The notes beneath the pieces are model-generated. The model searched no databases and was not told where the DNA came from. It was given only the letters and a program-made list of their open reading frames with translations. This document shows, piece after piece, positions 33,154 to 41,690 of a stretch of 64,000 bases of DNA (position 1 is the first letter of the stretch; the number at the start of each line of letters is the position of its first letter). Source of the DNA: Anoxynatronum buryatiense (GTDB lineage Bacteria > Bacillota > Clostridia > Peptostreptococcales > Tindalliaceae). The DNA lies in NCBI RefSeq assembly GCF_900182905.1, contig NZ_FXUF01000001.1:434001-498000 (forward strand), in the 5' to 3' direction. The position numbers were made by a program, and so were the translations under genes.

Positions 33154-35186
33154 GACGCCACCTCGATTCGAACCGCCGATACTTTCAGGGCGGGAATGTT
33201 GATAATGGGATCCAAGTTTCTTCCGGTGAGCCGGTTGACGGGGATTTCTGCAAAATGAAAGGGGATAAACACGGTTTTTTCATTGATTCGGTCTGTGATC
33301 ATTGCCGGTGCCGTGATGGTTCCCCTGGCTGAGGTGATGCGCACCTCCTGGTGCTCCCGAATTCCCAGATCTGCCGCATCTTTGGGATGAATTTCCACAA
33401 AGCCTTTGGGATATTCTCTGTCCAGCGTCCAGATTTTCCGGGTCATGGTACCGGTATGATAATGGTGGGTCACCCGACCGGTGGTGAGGATGAAGGGGAA
33501 TGCTTCGCTGCGCTGGTCGCCGATGAGTTCCCAGTCATTGACGGTGAAAAGACCTTTCCCACGTTTAAACTCACCCACATGAAGAATGGGTGTTCCGGGA
33601 TGATCTTTGGTGGGGCAGGGCCACTGCAGACCCACTTCCTGAATCCGTTCATGGGTAATGCCTCCGTAAGAATCCACCAGTAGGTTGATTTCATCCATTA
33701 CCTGGGCCGGCGACTCATAATCCACCGTCATGCCAATCCGCTTCATGATCTCATTGATGATGACCCAGTCTGGCTTGCAGTCTCCCACCGGTTCGATCAC
33801 CTTGCGAATCAGCTGTACCCGCCGTTCGGTATTGGTATAAGTGCCATCCCGTTCCAGAAAACTGGCGGCAGGCAGCACCACATCGGCGTACCGGGCAGTT
33901 TCTGTGAGAAAAATGTCCTGTACTACCAAAAAAGGGATTTTTTCCAGTGCGTGAATGGTGTGAGTCTGGTCTGGGTCTGACAATACCGGGTTTTCACCCA
34001 CAATGTACATGGCTTTCATGATGCCTTCATCCATCAGGTCAAACATCTGTATAATATTATTGCCCCGCAAACAGGAGAAATCACCCCACACCTTGGAAAA
34101 GCGCTCTTTTGTCTCTGGCCACTCCGGCCACTGGTAACCGGGAAGATAGTTGGGAAGAGCTGCCATATCACCGGCACCCTGCACATTGTTCTGTCCCCTC
34201 AGGGGATTAATCCCCGTTGAAGGGCGACCCACATGGTTGGTCATCATGGCCAGATTAGCCAGCGCCCGAATGCTTTTGACACCCGTTGTCTGCTGGGTCA
34301 CTCCCATGGTGAACAAAATCATGGCTTTATCTGTTTTGGCGTAGGTGCGGGCAAACTGGCGGATGGTTTCCGCCGACAGCCGGGTGATGGGAGCTGCCCA
34401 CTCCGGTGTGCAGTGTGCCACTGAGGCCTTCACCGCTTCATAATTTTCAGTGCGGGTTTCGATGAAATGCTGATCTACCAGATCTTCTTCAATAATGACC
34501 TGAATCATGGCGTTAATAAAAGCCAGGTTGGTGCCGGGCTCTATGGGTGCATAGGCATGGGCAAAGTCGGTGAGTCGAATTTTTCGTGGGTCCACCACAT
34601 AAAGCTGAGCGCCTTTCTCAAGGGCTTCAAAAATGCGGGTGCCCACCAGCGGGTGCTGCTCTGTGGTGTTGGACCCAATGACCAGAATAAGATCTGCATC
34701 ACTGACTTCATCAATGGAGTTGGTCATGCCGCCGGTACCAAAAGAGGTGGAAAGACCTTCCACCGTGGGACTGTGTCAGAGGCGGGCGCAGTGATCAATA
34801 CTGCTGGTCTTCAACCCGGCCCTGGCCAGTTTTGCCAGCATAAAGTTTTCTTCGTTGGTACAGCGGGCTGACGTGACCACACCGATGGCGTTGGTGTTGT
34901 CACCGCCGGTCATGGCAGCTTTCAGACCTGTGGCCACTTTTTCAAGGGCCTCCTCCCAGGAAGCTTCCCGGAATGATCCGTCAGACTGGCGGATCAGCGG
35001 GCTGGACAACCGCCGGGAATCCTTGACAAATGCAAATCCGTGCCAGCCCTTGGAGCAAAGCTTTCCCTGGCTGACCACATGGTTATAGCTGGGAGTGACC
35101 CCCAGCATGGTACCATCGTCGGCCATATTGACATAAATGCCACAGCCGCAGCCACAGTACCCACAGGTGGTTTCTTTGCGTCTCAC
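33150..35186 (-). CDS. fdhA: Formate dehydrogenase catalytic subunit, selenocysteine at residue 137
   Basis: A molybdo/tungsto-bis-MGD oxidoreductase of about 678 residues, interrupted by one in-frame TGA at 34778-34776. The sequence around it, DHCARL-U-HSPTVEGL, is the site of the metal-ligating Sec/Cys of formate dehydrogenases, so the TGA is read as selenocysteine and this is one gene, not two. The N-terminal 4Fe-4S site is CGYCGCGC...KLCSKG, and the C-terminal molydopterin-binding domain contains GRVTHHYHTGTMTR. GTG at 35186 follows AAAGGAGGAACTCAT. It is coupled to the fused Fe-S/flavin subunit and oxidises formate, or reduces CO2, in the cytoplasm. Confidence 0.95.
34746..34764 (-). promoter_or_regulatory. 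SECIS hairpin for the fdhA selenocysteine codon
   Basis: Eleven nucleotides after the UGA, the stem GGTGGAA/TTTCCACC encloses the apical GGTCT, the same apical element as in the E. coli fdhF SECIS. Position and loop support SelB-directed decoding. Confidence 0.88.
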
Positions 35187-35219
35187 ATGAGTTCCTCCTT
35201 TTGGGATGTTTTTTTCTGA

Positions 35220-35225
35220 ATTATA
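35220..35225 (-). promoter_or_regulatory. Possible fdhA -10 box
   Basis: Perfect TATAAT 34 bp upstream of the GTG, but no convincing -35 at 16-18 bp. An activator or another element may be needed. Confidence 0.35.
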
Positions 35226-35259
35226 CTTCTTTTCTGCCTTTTGCTTCTGGCAAAAAAAT

Positions 35260-35328
35260 ACCCCTGTTGGAAGAAACGAAACACATCTATCTGTCCTTTA
35301 TGTGTCCTTCATTTCTGTTAGCAGGGGT
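35260..35328 (-). terminator. Long-stem terminator overlapping the stop codon of the B12-related gene
   Basis: Arms ACCCCTG/CAGGGGT with an inner ACACAT/ATGTGT stem, followed on the minus strand by seven T. The TAA stop of the gene lies within the 5' arm region, so translation termination and transcription termination are very close. Confidence 0.7.
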
Positions 35329-35986
35329 TTTCATAAAGCTCGCGCCGGCCAACACAAGCTTTTCGGGGGCAGTGGGCACAGTTCAGGTGCAGGGTTTTTC
35401 CCGAAAATCGGATGCCCGACATAGATTTCAGGGGACTCATCAGCCAGTCCGGTGAGAGGGTCACGCCCAACCCGGCGGCTGCCTGATGCAAGAATTCAAA
35501 TATGTGAGTCTGACCTGTCAGGGGCCAGTCTTCCAAAGAGCCGGGATTCACCATGGACGCATTGGTCAGGCAATAACGGGTATCCACTTCTGACAGTATG
35601 TTTTCCAACGCTTCCATGCAAGCAATCTCTGTCATCACCTCTGCCACATAACGATCAGTAATGCCTGTGAAGGACTGAGCCCAGGCTTCCAGCGGCCGAC
35701 CACAGGTTGCCAGAAAGGGGAAAATCAGCTGTCGATGCTCCGTTTGTTCCTGAAGAATGCGACTGTTGATCCGAATACCGGAAGCAATGATAAACCCATC
35801 GCCTGTATGGTCAATGGTCACCGGAAGATAGGCACCGCCAAGGCCCCCGATGGATTCTGCCTGTCGTGCCAGCGCCATCACCCGATTCCACCGGGGCGAT
35901 GCTTCCGGAATCGCAAGCCTGGCGGCCAGCTGCGATCGGGACAATGTGAATGAAATGGATGTAACTGTCACAGCGTCCATGGGCAT
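35318..35986 (-). CDS. Cobalamin-dependent methionine synthase activation-domain-like protein
   Basis: About 222 residues. The C-terminal part NPGSLEDWPLTGQ...GVTLSPDWLMSPLKSMSG resembles the AdoMet-binding activation domain of MetH, which occurs as a stand-alone protein in many anaerobes. It ends in a Cys cluster CAHCPRKAC...C that could bind a metal. The function may be reactivation of a corrinoid methyltransferase, but no such gene is in the window. The start is ambiguous (ATG at 35986 or 35980; both have AAAGGA nearby). It lies between fdhA and nhaC with its own terminator. Assignment is moderate. Confidence 0.65.
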   Translation of the reverse strand: MPMDAVTVTSISFTLSRSQLAARLAIPEASPRWNRVMALARQAESIGGLGGAYLPVTIDHTGDGFIIASGIRINSRILQEQTEHRQLIFPFLATCGRPLEAWAQSFTGITDRYVAEVMTEIACMEALENILSEVDTRYCLTNASMVNPGSLEDWPLTGQTHIFEFLHQAAAGLGVTLSPDWLMSPLKSMSGIRFSGKTLHLNCAHCPRKACVGRRELYENPC

Positions 35987-36030
35987 CTTTCCTTTCTTCT
36001 CCTTCGATAGCATCCATTGTAGCGCAAAAA

Positions 36031-36054
36031 ACCGGCAGTCACAAGACTGCCGGT
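36031..36054 (-). terminator. nhaC terminator
   Basis: Perfect ACCGGCAGTC/GACTGCCGGT stem with 4-nt loop followed on the minus strand by TTTTTTG. Confidence 0.9.
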
Positions 36055-36101
36055 GAGGTTGAAGTCATCATGAACAAACGACTTGGATAATGTGTCTTCC
36101 A

Positions 36102-37466
36102 TTAAAAAATGAATCCGGCCACCAGAAATGCCACAGCCGATAATCCTGCTGCTATGAATCCATAATACATCTGACTGAGGGCATGTTGAAAATTGTCGCA
36201 TCCGCAGGCTGCCGAGGTGAGGATGGTGGCATCGGAATAAAAGCAGATATGGCTGCCGAAAACGCCAGCGGAAAGAACCGCGCCAATGGCCATAAAAGGA
36301 TTGGCACCCACATTCAGCGCCAGGGGAATCACGATGGGCAGGGCGATGATATACATGCCCCAGTTGGTACCGGTAATGAACTCGGTGATGGTGAGCACAA
36401 TGAACACCACCAAGGGCAGTAGATGAGGCGTCATGAGAGGCGTGGCCGACTCAATGATATAAGAAGTGAAACCGATCTGTTCATTGGCTTCTGCGAACAG
36501 GAAAGCCAGCACCATGAGCATCAGGGGGTAGATCATATTTTTGATGCCTTTGATTGATAAATCCCAAAAATCGTCGGAAGTCATGATTTTTTGGGGAATG
36601 TACAGTACGTACATAAAGGCCACGGTGGTAATGACACCCATCATCATATCCACTTCAAAGTATATGGTGGCTGCCACCAGAAAAATCATGGGCAGAAAGA
36701 AATTGATGATTTTGGGATTTTCAGGGGCTTCAATAATTTCGCCGGCTTTAATGTCAATTTTTTCTGATCCGGGAGGCGCCAGCACACCGGTTTCCTGCGC
36801 CCGCTGTTCTGCTTTTTTCATAGGCCCCACAAGGGGAATCACGCCGATGATCACCAATGGCACAATAATGGCGGCAATCCAGGCATAGAAATTATAGGGA
36901 ATGGTACGGATGAAATACAACATGCCTTCTCCCCGGGGGGCGAAGCCATTGGCTTCAAGAAGTGCTGCCGCAAAAACCGCCCAGGTGGAGATGGGAATCA
37001 GCACGCAAATGGGTGCTGCGGTGGAGTCCACCACATAGGCCAGCATTTCCCGGGAAACCTTGTGTCGATCTGTATTGGGTGCCATGCAGGAACCCACCGT
37101 CAGTGAATTAAGATAATCATCAATGAAAATGCCAATTCCCAGAATCCAGGTCCAGATCAGGGTGCTTTTTCGGGTTTTGGCCCGTCTCGCGACCCATTCA
37201 CCAAAGGCAAAGGAACCACCGGCTTTTTCAATAAGGGCAATAATGCTGCCCATGAGGCCGCACACCACCCAGAGCCAAATCATGTCATAATCCATACTGA
37301 CGTCCAGCAACCCATCAATAAAGGCTGTAAAAAACCCACCCCGATGGCCAATGAAGAATCCCATGAGACAAGCCAGTGTGAGTGCTTCAAGAATACGCTT
37401 CGTATAAAAGATATACACAATGAGAAAAATAGCAGGAATGATGGAAATAATACCCATGTTGTCCAT
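36102..37466 (-). CDS. nhaC: NhaC-type Na+/H+ antiporter
   Basis: A 454-residue membrane protein with about 11-12 hydrophobic helices, of the NhaC/IT-superfamily antiporter type. Notable polar segments are GIFIDDYLNSLTVGSCMAP and VVDSTAAPICVLIPISTWAVF in the first half and the related GTNWGMYIIALPIVIPLA and GVFGSHICFYSDATILTSAACGC in the second, as in this family's inverted repeats. Substrates may be Na+/H+ or an amino-acid-linked exchange. ATG at 37466 is chosen because AAGGGGG precedes it at 6 bp. Single gene. Together with the SSS permease it suggests a sodium economy. Confidence 0.85.
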   Translation of the reverse strand: MDNMGIISIIPAIFLIVYIFYTKRILEALTLACLMGFFIGHRGGFFTAFIDGLLDVSMDYDMIWLWVVCGLMGSIIALIEKAGGSFAFGEWVARRAKTRKSTLIWTWILGIGIFIDDYLNSLTVGSCMAPNTDRHKVSREMLAYVVDSTAAPICVLIPISTWAVFAAALLEANGFAPRGEGMLYFIRTIPYNFYAWIAAIIVPLVIIGVIPLVGPMKKAEQRAQETGVLAPPGSEKIDIKAGEIIEAPENPKIINFFLPMIFLVAATIYFEVDMMMGVITTVAFMYVLYIPQKIMTSDDFWDLSIKGIKNMIYPLMLMVLAFLFAEANEQIGFTSYIIESATPLMTPHLLPLVVFIVLTITEFITGTNWGMYIIALPIVIPLALNVGANPFMAIGAVLSAGVFGSHICFYSDATILTSAACGCDNFQHALSQMYYGFIAAGLSAVAFLVAGFIF

Positions 37467-37626
37467 AGAATGCCCCCTTAGCATGTTTTGATGTGTCTCT
37501 TGCAGTGGATTTCAACAATAAGAAAGCGGCTTCATATCACCTTCTCGTCTCATTTTTTGGAATATTGCTTCCTTTCTGGTAACTATTGAATTATTGTAAC
37601 CGATCCCTTTTCTTTTTTCAATCCCA

Positions 37627-37663
37627 TTGGAAATTTTTTTATATGTAGTATAATGTACATTAT
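37627..37663 (+). promoter_or_regulatory. Promoter and palindromic operator of the DUF401 permease gene
   Basis: TTGGAA (37627-37632), 16-bp spacer, TATAAT (37649-37654). A perfect 14-bp palindrome ATAATGTACATTAT (37650-37663) overlaps the -10 box and start site, which is a repressor position. Confidence 0.7.
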
Positions 37664-37698
37664 GTTCAACATCACATCATTTGCTGAAGGAGATCCCC

Positions 37699-38940
37699 AT
37701 GAACCAGCTTATTGCAACTCTTGTCGCCTTTCTTTGCATTCCCGTCCTGCTTCACTTAAAAGTAAAATTAAGTCATACCATCGCTGTCACTGCCGGCATT
37801 CTGGCCGTTCTTTCGGGTATTGGCCTGCCTGCCGTTGGTCAGGTTGCCACCGGTGTCTTCACCCACGCCCCTTCCCGGGATACCATTCTGACTGTTCTTT
37901 TGGTTAGTGTGGTAGGTGGCGCCATGAAGCATTATGGCGTGCTGGATCGTATTGTGACGTCTATTCTTGCTCTTGTCAGCAGCAAAAGAACAGTGCTGGT
38001 TATTATCCCCGGTCTTATTGGGACACTGATTATTCCCGGCGGTGCCATTCTGTCAGCCCCCTTTGTGGATGAAATCGGTGCTGATGCCGGGTTAGCTCCG
38101 GCGCGCCGGGCCGCAGTCAATCTGGTTTTCCGTCATGTGGCCATGATTCTGTTCCCATTTTCATCCACCATTTTACTGATTCGATCGTCCTTGCCTCACA
38201 TTAATATTTACTGGGTGCTGCTGCTCACCCTTATTTTTCTCTTTCTGGCACTCACAGTGGCTTATTTTCTTTATTTGAAAAACATTCCATCAGAACCCGT
38301 CACAGAAGCACATCAGACTGTTCACCGGGCCGTCCATTTGCGTCATTTGTTTCTGGACACTGCCCCTATTTACGTACCTGTGCTGATTAACGCCGCCACT
38401 GGACTCCCCTTCTATATGACTATGCTGGTCAGTATTGGCATTGTGTATCTCCAATCCAACCGTCATCGTTTTTTTCAGGTGTTGTGGAAATCTGCCAGTT
38501 GGGATACCGTCTTGATCATTATTGCTGTGCTGGTGATGAAAGATATCATTCTTCAAATGGACAGCCTGCTGATGCTCTTTGATGCCATTTTTGCCGCCAG
38601 CAACAGTTCTCTTTCAGTCATGGGCGTGTTCATGGCCACCTCCCTTTTTTTTGGTTTCATCACAGGAAATATCAATGCACCCCTGGCAGTCACACTGCCC
38701 ATGCTCATTCGTATCAGCACAGATATGACCATGGTACAGCTCCACATATTTGCATATTTTCTGCTGATCAGCGCCTTCTTGGGCTACTACTTCTCCCCAC
38801 TGCATCTTTGCCAGACCTTCACCCTGAAAATGATGAAGGTGACCACCGGCCAACTTTATCGGGAATACCGACTTTATGCACCAGCCACTGTTTTGATTCT
38901 CATGGTGACCACTCTTTCTCTGTTAACCTTGACGCGATAA
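37699..38940 (+). CDS. DUF401-family integral membrane transporter
   Basis: A 413-residue, very hydrophobic protein with about ten predicted membrane helices. The family is related to gluconate/citrate-type permeases; motifs include PGLIGTLIIPGGAILSAPFVDE and SLFFGFITGNINAPLAVTLPM. The substrate is unknown, probably an organic acid. ATG at 37699 follows AAGGAGATCCCC; the longer frame includes the ribosome site and is rejected. It has its own promoter and ends before the terminator at 39022-39055, so it is not part of the sigma-54 cluster that follows. Confidence 0.85.
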   Translation: MNQLIATLVAFLCIPVLLHLKVKLSHTIAVTAGILAVLSGIGLPAVGQVATGVFTHAPSRDTILTVLLVSVVGGAMKHYGVLDRIVTSILALVSSKRTVLVIIPGLIGTLIIPGGAILSAPFVDEIGADAGLAPARRAAVNLVFRHVAMILFPFSSTILLIRSSLPHINIYWVLLLTLIFLFLALTVAYFLYLKNIPSEPVTEAHQTVHRAVHLRHLFLDTAPIYVPVLINAATGLPFYMTMLVSIGIVYLQSNRHRFFQVLWKSASWDTVLIIIAVLVMKDIILQMDSLLMLFDAIFAASNSSLSVMGVFMATSLFFGFITGNINAPLAVTLPMLIRISTDMTMVQLHIFAYFLLISAFLGYYFSPLHLCQTFTLKMMKVTTGQLYREYRLYAPATVLILMVTTLSLLTLTR

Positions 38941-39021
38941 CCGATGACTGTAACAGAATTGTGACATGTCACACCCCTGTCTTTCATCTTTCGTGAAATC
39001 ATATTGCCATTATCATTCAAA

Positions 39022-39055
39022 AAACCCTGTAACGTTTCCCGTTACAGGGTTTTTT
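39022..39055 (+). terminator. Terminator upstream of the sigma-54 cluster
   Basis: AAACCCTGTAACG/CGTTACAGGGTTT stem with 5-nt loop followed by TTTTAG. It isolates the sigma-54 promoter at 39071 from DUF401 readthrough. Confidence 0.88.
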
Positions 39056-39070
39056 AGCGCGTATTATTTC

Positions 39071-39086
39071 TGGCACAAGCCTTGCA
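39071..39086 (+). promoter_or_regulatory. Sigma-54 promoter of the KASIII-like/CoA-transferase genes
   Basis: TGGCACAAGCCTTGCA: -24 GG and -12 GC separated by ten bases, one mismatch to TGGCACG-N4-TTGCW. It is about 37 bp upstream of the ATG at 39123. Confidence 0.88.
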
Positions 39087-39122
39087 ATGCCTATGGTCAT
39101 ATTCTTTTAAAGGAGGATTCTC

Positions 39123-40154
39123 ATGAAAATTGGCATCGTCGATTATGAAAACTATTTGCCTGATCAAAAAATCACTGCAGAAGAATTATCGCCCCTTGTC
39201 AACATTCCGTCAGAAATTCTGCGCACTAAAATGGGCATCAACGAAAAATATGTGGGCGGCCCGGAGGATCATGCTGCCATGATGGCTGTGAAAAGCGCCA
39301 GAAAGTTGCTGGAACGCAACCAGGTGGATCCTCTGGATCTGGACATGATTCTTTTTTCCGGTGAGACCTATTGCGAGTACGTGTGCTGGACAGCTGCCAT
39401 TAAAATTCAGAATGAACTGGGTGCCGACAACGCCTATGCCTGGGATCTGGGGTTCCGATGCGCCGGTACACCGCTGGCCCTGAAGGTGGCCAAAGATATG
39501 ATGCGCAGCGACCCAGACCTCAATCAGGTGCTCATTGCCGGCGGAAACACCAATGCTTACCTCATTGATTACACCGATAAAAATCAGTCATTTATGTTTG
39601 ACATGTCACCGGCAGGCTGCGCCATTTTGCTGCGGAAAAATCATTCCGAAAATGAAATACTGGAAACAGCCGTTATCACCGACCATGTTTTCTGCGACCA
39701 AGTCATCGGCAAATGGGGCGGCTCTCTTCACCCCATTGATGAAAGCATCGCTGCTGATCCGGAAGCCCTGCGGAAAGCCAGTAAGATTCACCTCCCCGAT
39801 CCCGAGGGAATGAAAACCCTGTTGGGAGAACGTTCTCTTCCAGCCTTCACAGGCGCTGTGAGGCAAGCCGTCAAAAAATCCGGATTCACCACCGACGCCA
39901 TCGATTTCATCGGAATCACCCACATCAATCCCAAAGCCCATAAAGCCATCATTGCCGATTTGGGACTGTCAGAATCTCAGTCTGTTTATCTCAGCGATCA
40001 CGGACACTGTGGTCACGTGGACCAAACTCTCTGCCTCCATCTGGGGATTGAACAAGGCCTGGTGAAGGATGGCAGCCTCTGCGCACTGCTGGGGGCCGGT
40101 ACCGGTTATGCCTTTGCCTGCACGCTGGTACGGTGGGGTAAACCGGCTGAGTAA
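39123..40154 (+). CDS. KASIII-like (3-oxoacyl-ACP synthase III family) thiolase-fold enzyme
   Basis: A 343-residue protein of the FabH/HMG-CoA-synthase branch of the thiolase superfamily. The nucleophile is C113 (LGFRCAGTPLAL) and the catalytic His is H267 (GITHINPKAH). The position of the usual FabH Asn (GN) reads G294-H295 (DHGHCGHVD), giving a Cys-His-His set. The C-terminus GAGTGYAFACTLVRW is typical of FabH. Being next to a CoA-transferase under sigma-54 control, it is unlikely to serve general fatty-acid initiation; Claisen cleavage or condensation of a CoA ester in catabolism is my inference. ATG follows AAAGGAGGATTCTC. Confidence 0.85.
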   Translation: MKIGIVDYENYLPDQKITAEELSPLVNIPSEILRTKMGINEKYVGGPEDHAAMMAVKSARKLLERNQVDPLDLDMILFSGETYCEYVCWTAAIKIQNELGADNAYAWDLGFRCAGTPLALKVAKDMMRSDPDLNQVLIAGGNTNAYLIDYTDKNQSFMFDMSPAGCAILLRKNHSENEILETAVITDHVFCDQVIGKWGGSLHPIDESIAADPEALRKASKIHLPDPEGMKTLLGERSLPAFTGAVRQAVKKSGFTTDAIDFIGITHINPKAHKAIIADLGLSESQSVYLSDHGHCGHVDQTLCLHLGIEQGLVKDGSLCALLGAGTGYAFACTLVRWGKPAE

Positions 40155-40276
40155 TGGTCAGTTCCATAAAAGACTCCCCTCAGGGTCTGCTTCCAACAGT
40201 CTCTGCAAGAAAAACAACTCATTGCCTTATCGAAACCAGCTTGATGATCAAATGATAAAAATCGGAGGGATGGATT

Positions 40277-41605
40277 ATGTCAGTTCAAGAAATATACACC
40301 CAAAAAAAGAGAACGGTTGCCGAATGCTTACAGCTCATCGCCAATGGCGACCACCTTATATGCGGGCTGGCCGCCAGCGAGCCCATGACCTTGCTGGAAT
40401 CACTGCATGAACTCAGTGATCAAAAAGTCAGCGACCTGCTTCTTACCAACACGCTGCCCATGGGAGCCTACGAGTTTCTCGTTAATCCCAAATATGGTCA
40501 AACATTCACTGTTTCCTCCTGGTTTTACACGCCGGTGATGCGCAAAAACAATCACCAGCCCCATATCACCTTTCAGCCCAACCATCTGCACCGGGCCATG
40601 GATAAGCGTCTCACCGCCACCGCTGACCGCCGGCCGGTGCTGTTGACCACCTGCGCCCCCATGGATCGTCATGGCTACCTGAGCCTGTCTATCGGCAATA
40701 CCTATGAAAAACAGCTGATTCAGTCGGGAAAAGCGCTGGTGATCGTTGAGGTGAGCAATCGGTTCCCCCGCACCTTTGGTGACAATCAGATTCATATTTC
40801 CCAGGTGGATGCCCTGGTGGAAACCGACAGACCCATCCCCTGCCTGCCGGTGAATGGTATTAATTCTTATGATGAACGCATTGGCGCTCTCATTGCCGAA
40901 CGTATTGAAGATGGTTCCACCATTCAGCTGGGCATCGGAGGCATTCCCAATGCTGTTGCCAAAGCATTGGAAGTGCGCCAACATCTGGGTATTCACACCG
41001 AAATGTTCACCGACGGCATGGTGGATCTCATTGAAAAGGGAGCTGTCACCAACAGCATGAAAACCCTCCACCGAGATCAGTCTGTGTGCACCTTCGCTCT
41101 TGGTTCACAGAAATTGTATGATTTTCTTGATGATAATCCCAGCGTGCTCTTTCAGCAGGGTTGCTGGACCAATGATCCTTCCGTCATCGCTCAAAATCAT
41201 CAAATGATCTCCATCAACACCACCATAGAAGTTGATTTTGGCGGCCAGTGCTGCTCTGAATCTCTTGGCTACCAACAGTTTTCAGGTACCGGTGGACAGG
41301 CAGACACTGCCATCGGCGCTCAAAAATCACCTGGCGGAAAATCGTTTATCGCCTTATATTCAACCGCTCAAATCACTGATGCCAATGGTGAGAAGAAAAA
41401 TATTTCCAAAATTGTTCCCACACTGAAGCCCGGAGCAGTTGTCTCGCTGTCTCGTAATGATGTGGATTATGTGGTCACCGAATATGGTGTGGCTGCCCTG
41501 CGTGGTGAGTCTATTGCTTCCCGCACCCGTCAGTTAATTGATATTGCCCACCCCGACTTCAGGGAAGAATTGACTGCCGAAGCCAAGAAAATGAATTTTC
41601 TTTAG
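40277..41605 (+). CDS. Acetyl-CoA hydrolase/4-hydroxybutyrate CoA-transferase family protein
   Basis: A 442-residue family I-type CoA-transferase (Cat1/Cat2/AbfT group). The CoA-binding GIGGIPNAV is at 219-227, and the probable catalytic glutamate is E242 in IHTEMFTDGMVDL. A second family motif YVVTEYGVAALRG lies near the C-terminus. It would move CoA from acetyl-CoA or butyryl-CoA onto an incoming carboxylate. ATG follows GGAGGGATGGATT. It lies 122 bp after the KASIII-like gene with no terminator, so both probably share the promoter at 39071. Exact acceptor acid is unknown. Confidence 0.92.
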   Translation: MSVQEIYTQKKRTVAECLQLIANGDHLICGLAASEPMTLLESLHELSDQKVSDLLLTNTLPMGAYEFLVNPKYGQTFTVSSWFYTPVMRKNNHQPHITFQPNHLHRAMDKRLTATADRRPVLLTTCAPMDRHGYLSLSIGNTYEKQLIQSGKALVIVEVSNRFPRTFGDNQIHISQVDALVETDRPIPCLPVNGINSYDERIGALIAERIEDGSTIQLGIGGIPNAVAKALEVRQHLGIHTEMFTDGMVDLIEKGAVTNSMKTLHRDQSVCTFALGSQKLYDFLDDNPSVLFQQGCWTNDPSVIAQNHQMISINTTIEVDFGGQCCSESLGYQQFSGTGGQADTAIGAQKSPGGKSFIALYSTAQITDANGEKKNISKIVPTLKPGAVVSLSRNDVDYVVTEYGVAALRGESIASRTRQLIDIAHPDFREELTAEAKKMNFL

Positions 41606-41690
41606 ACTTAGCAACCGGCAGAGAATATGATAAGATGAAATGGTAACATCGCACTCCAAAGGGCGACAGGATGCATAATGAGGTGAAACA

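Noticed and set aside
34763-34779. Interpretation as a broken fdhA pseudogene split by a nonsense codon.
   Set aside because: The TGA sits exactly at the selenocysteine site and is followed by a SECIS hairpin, so readthrough is the better explanation.
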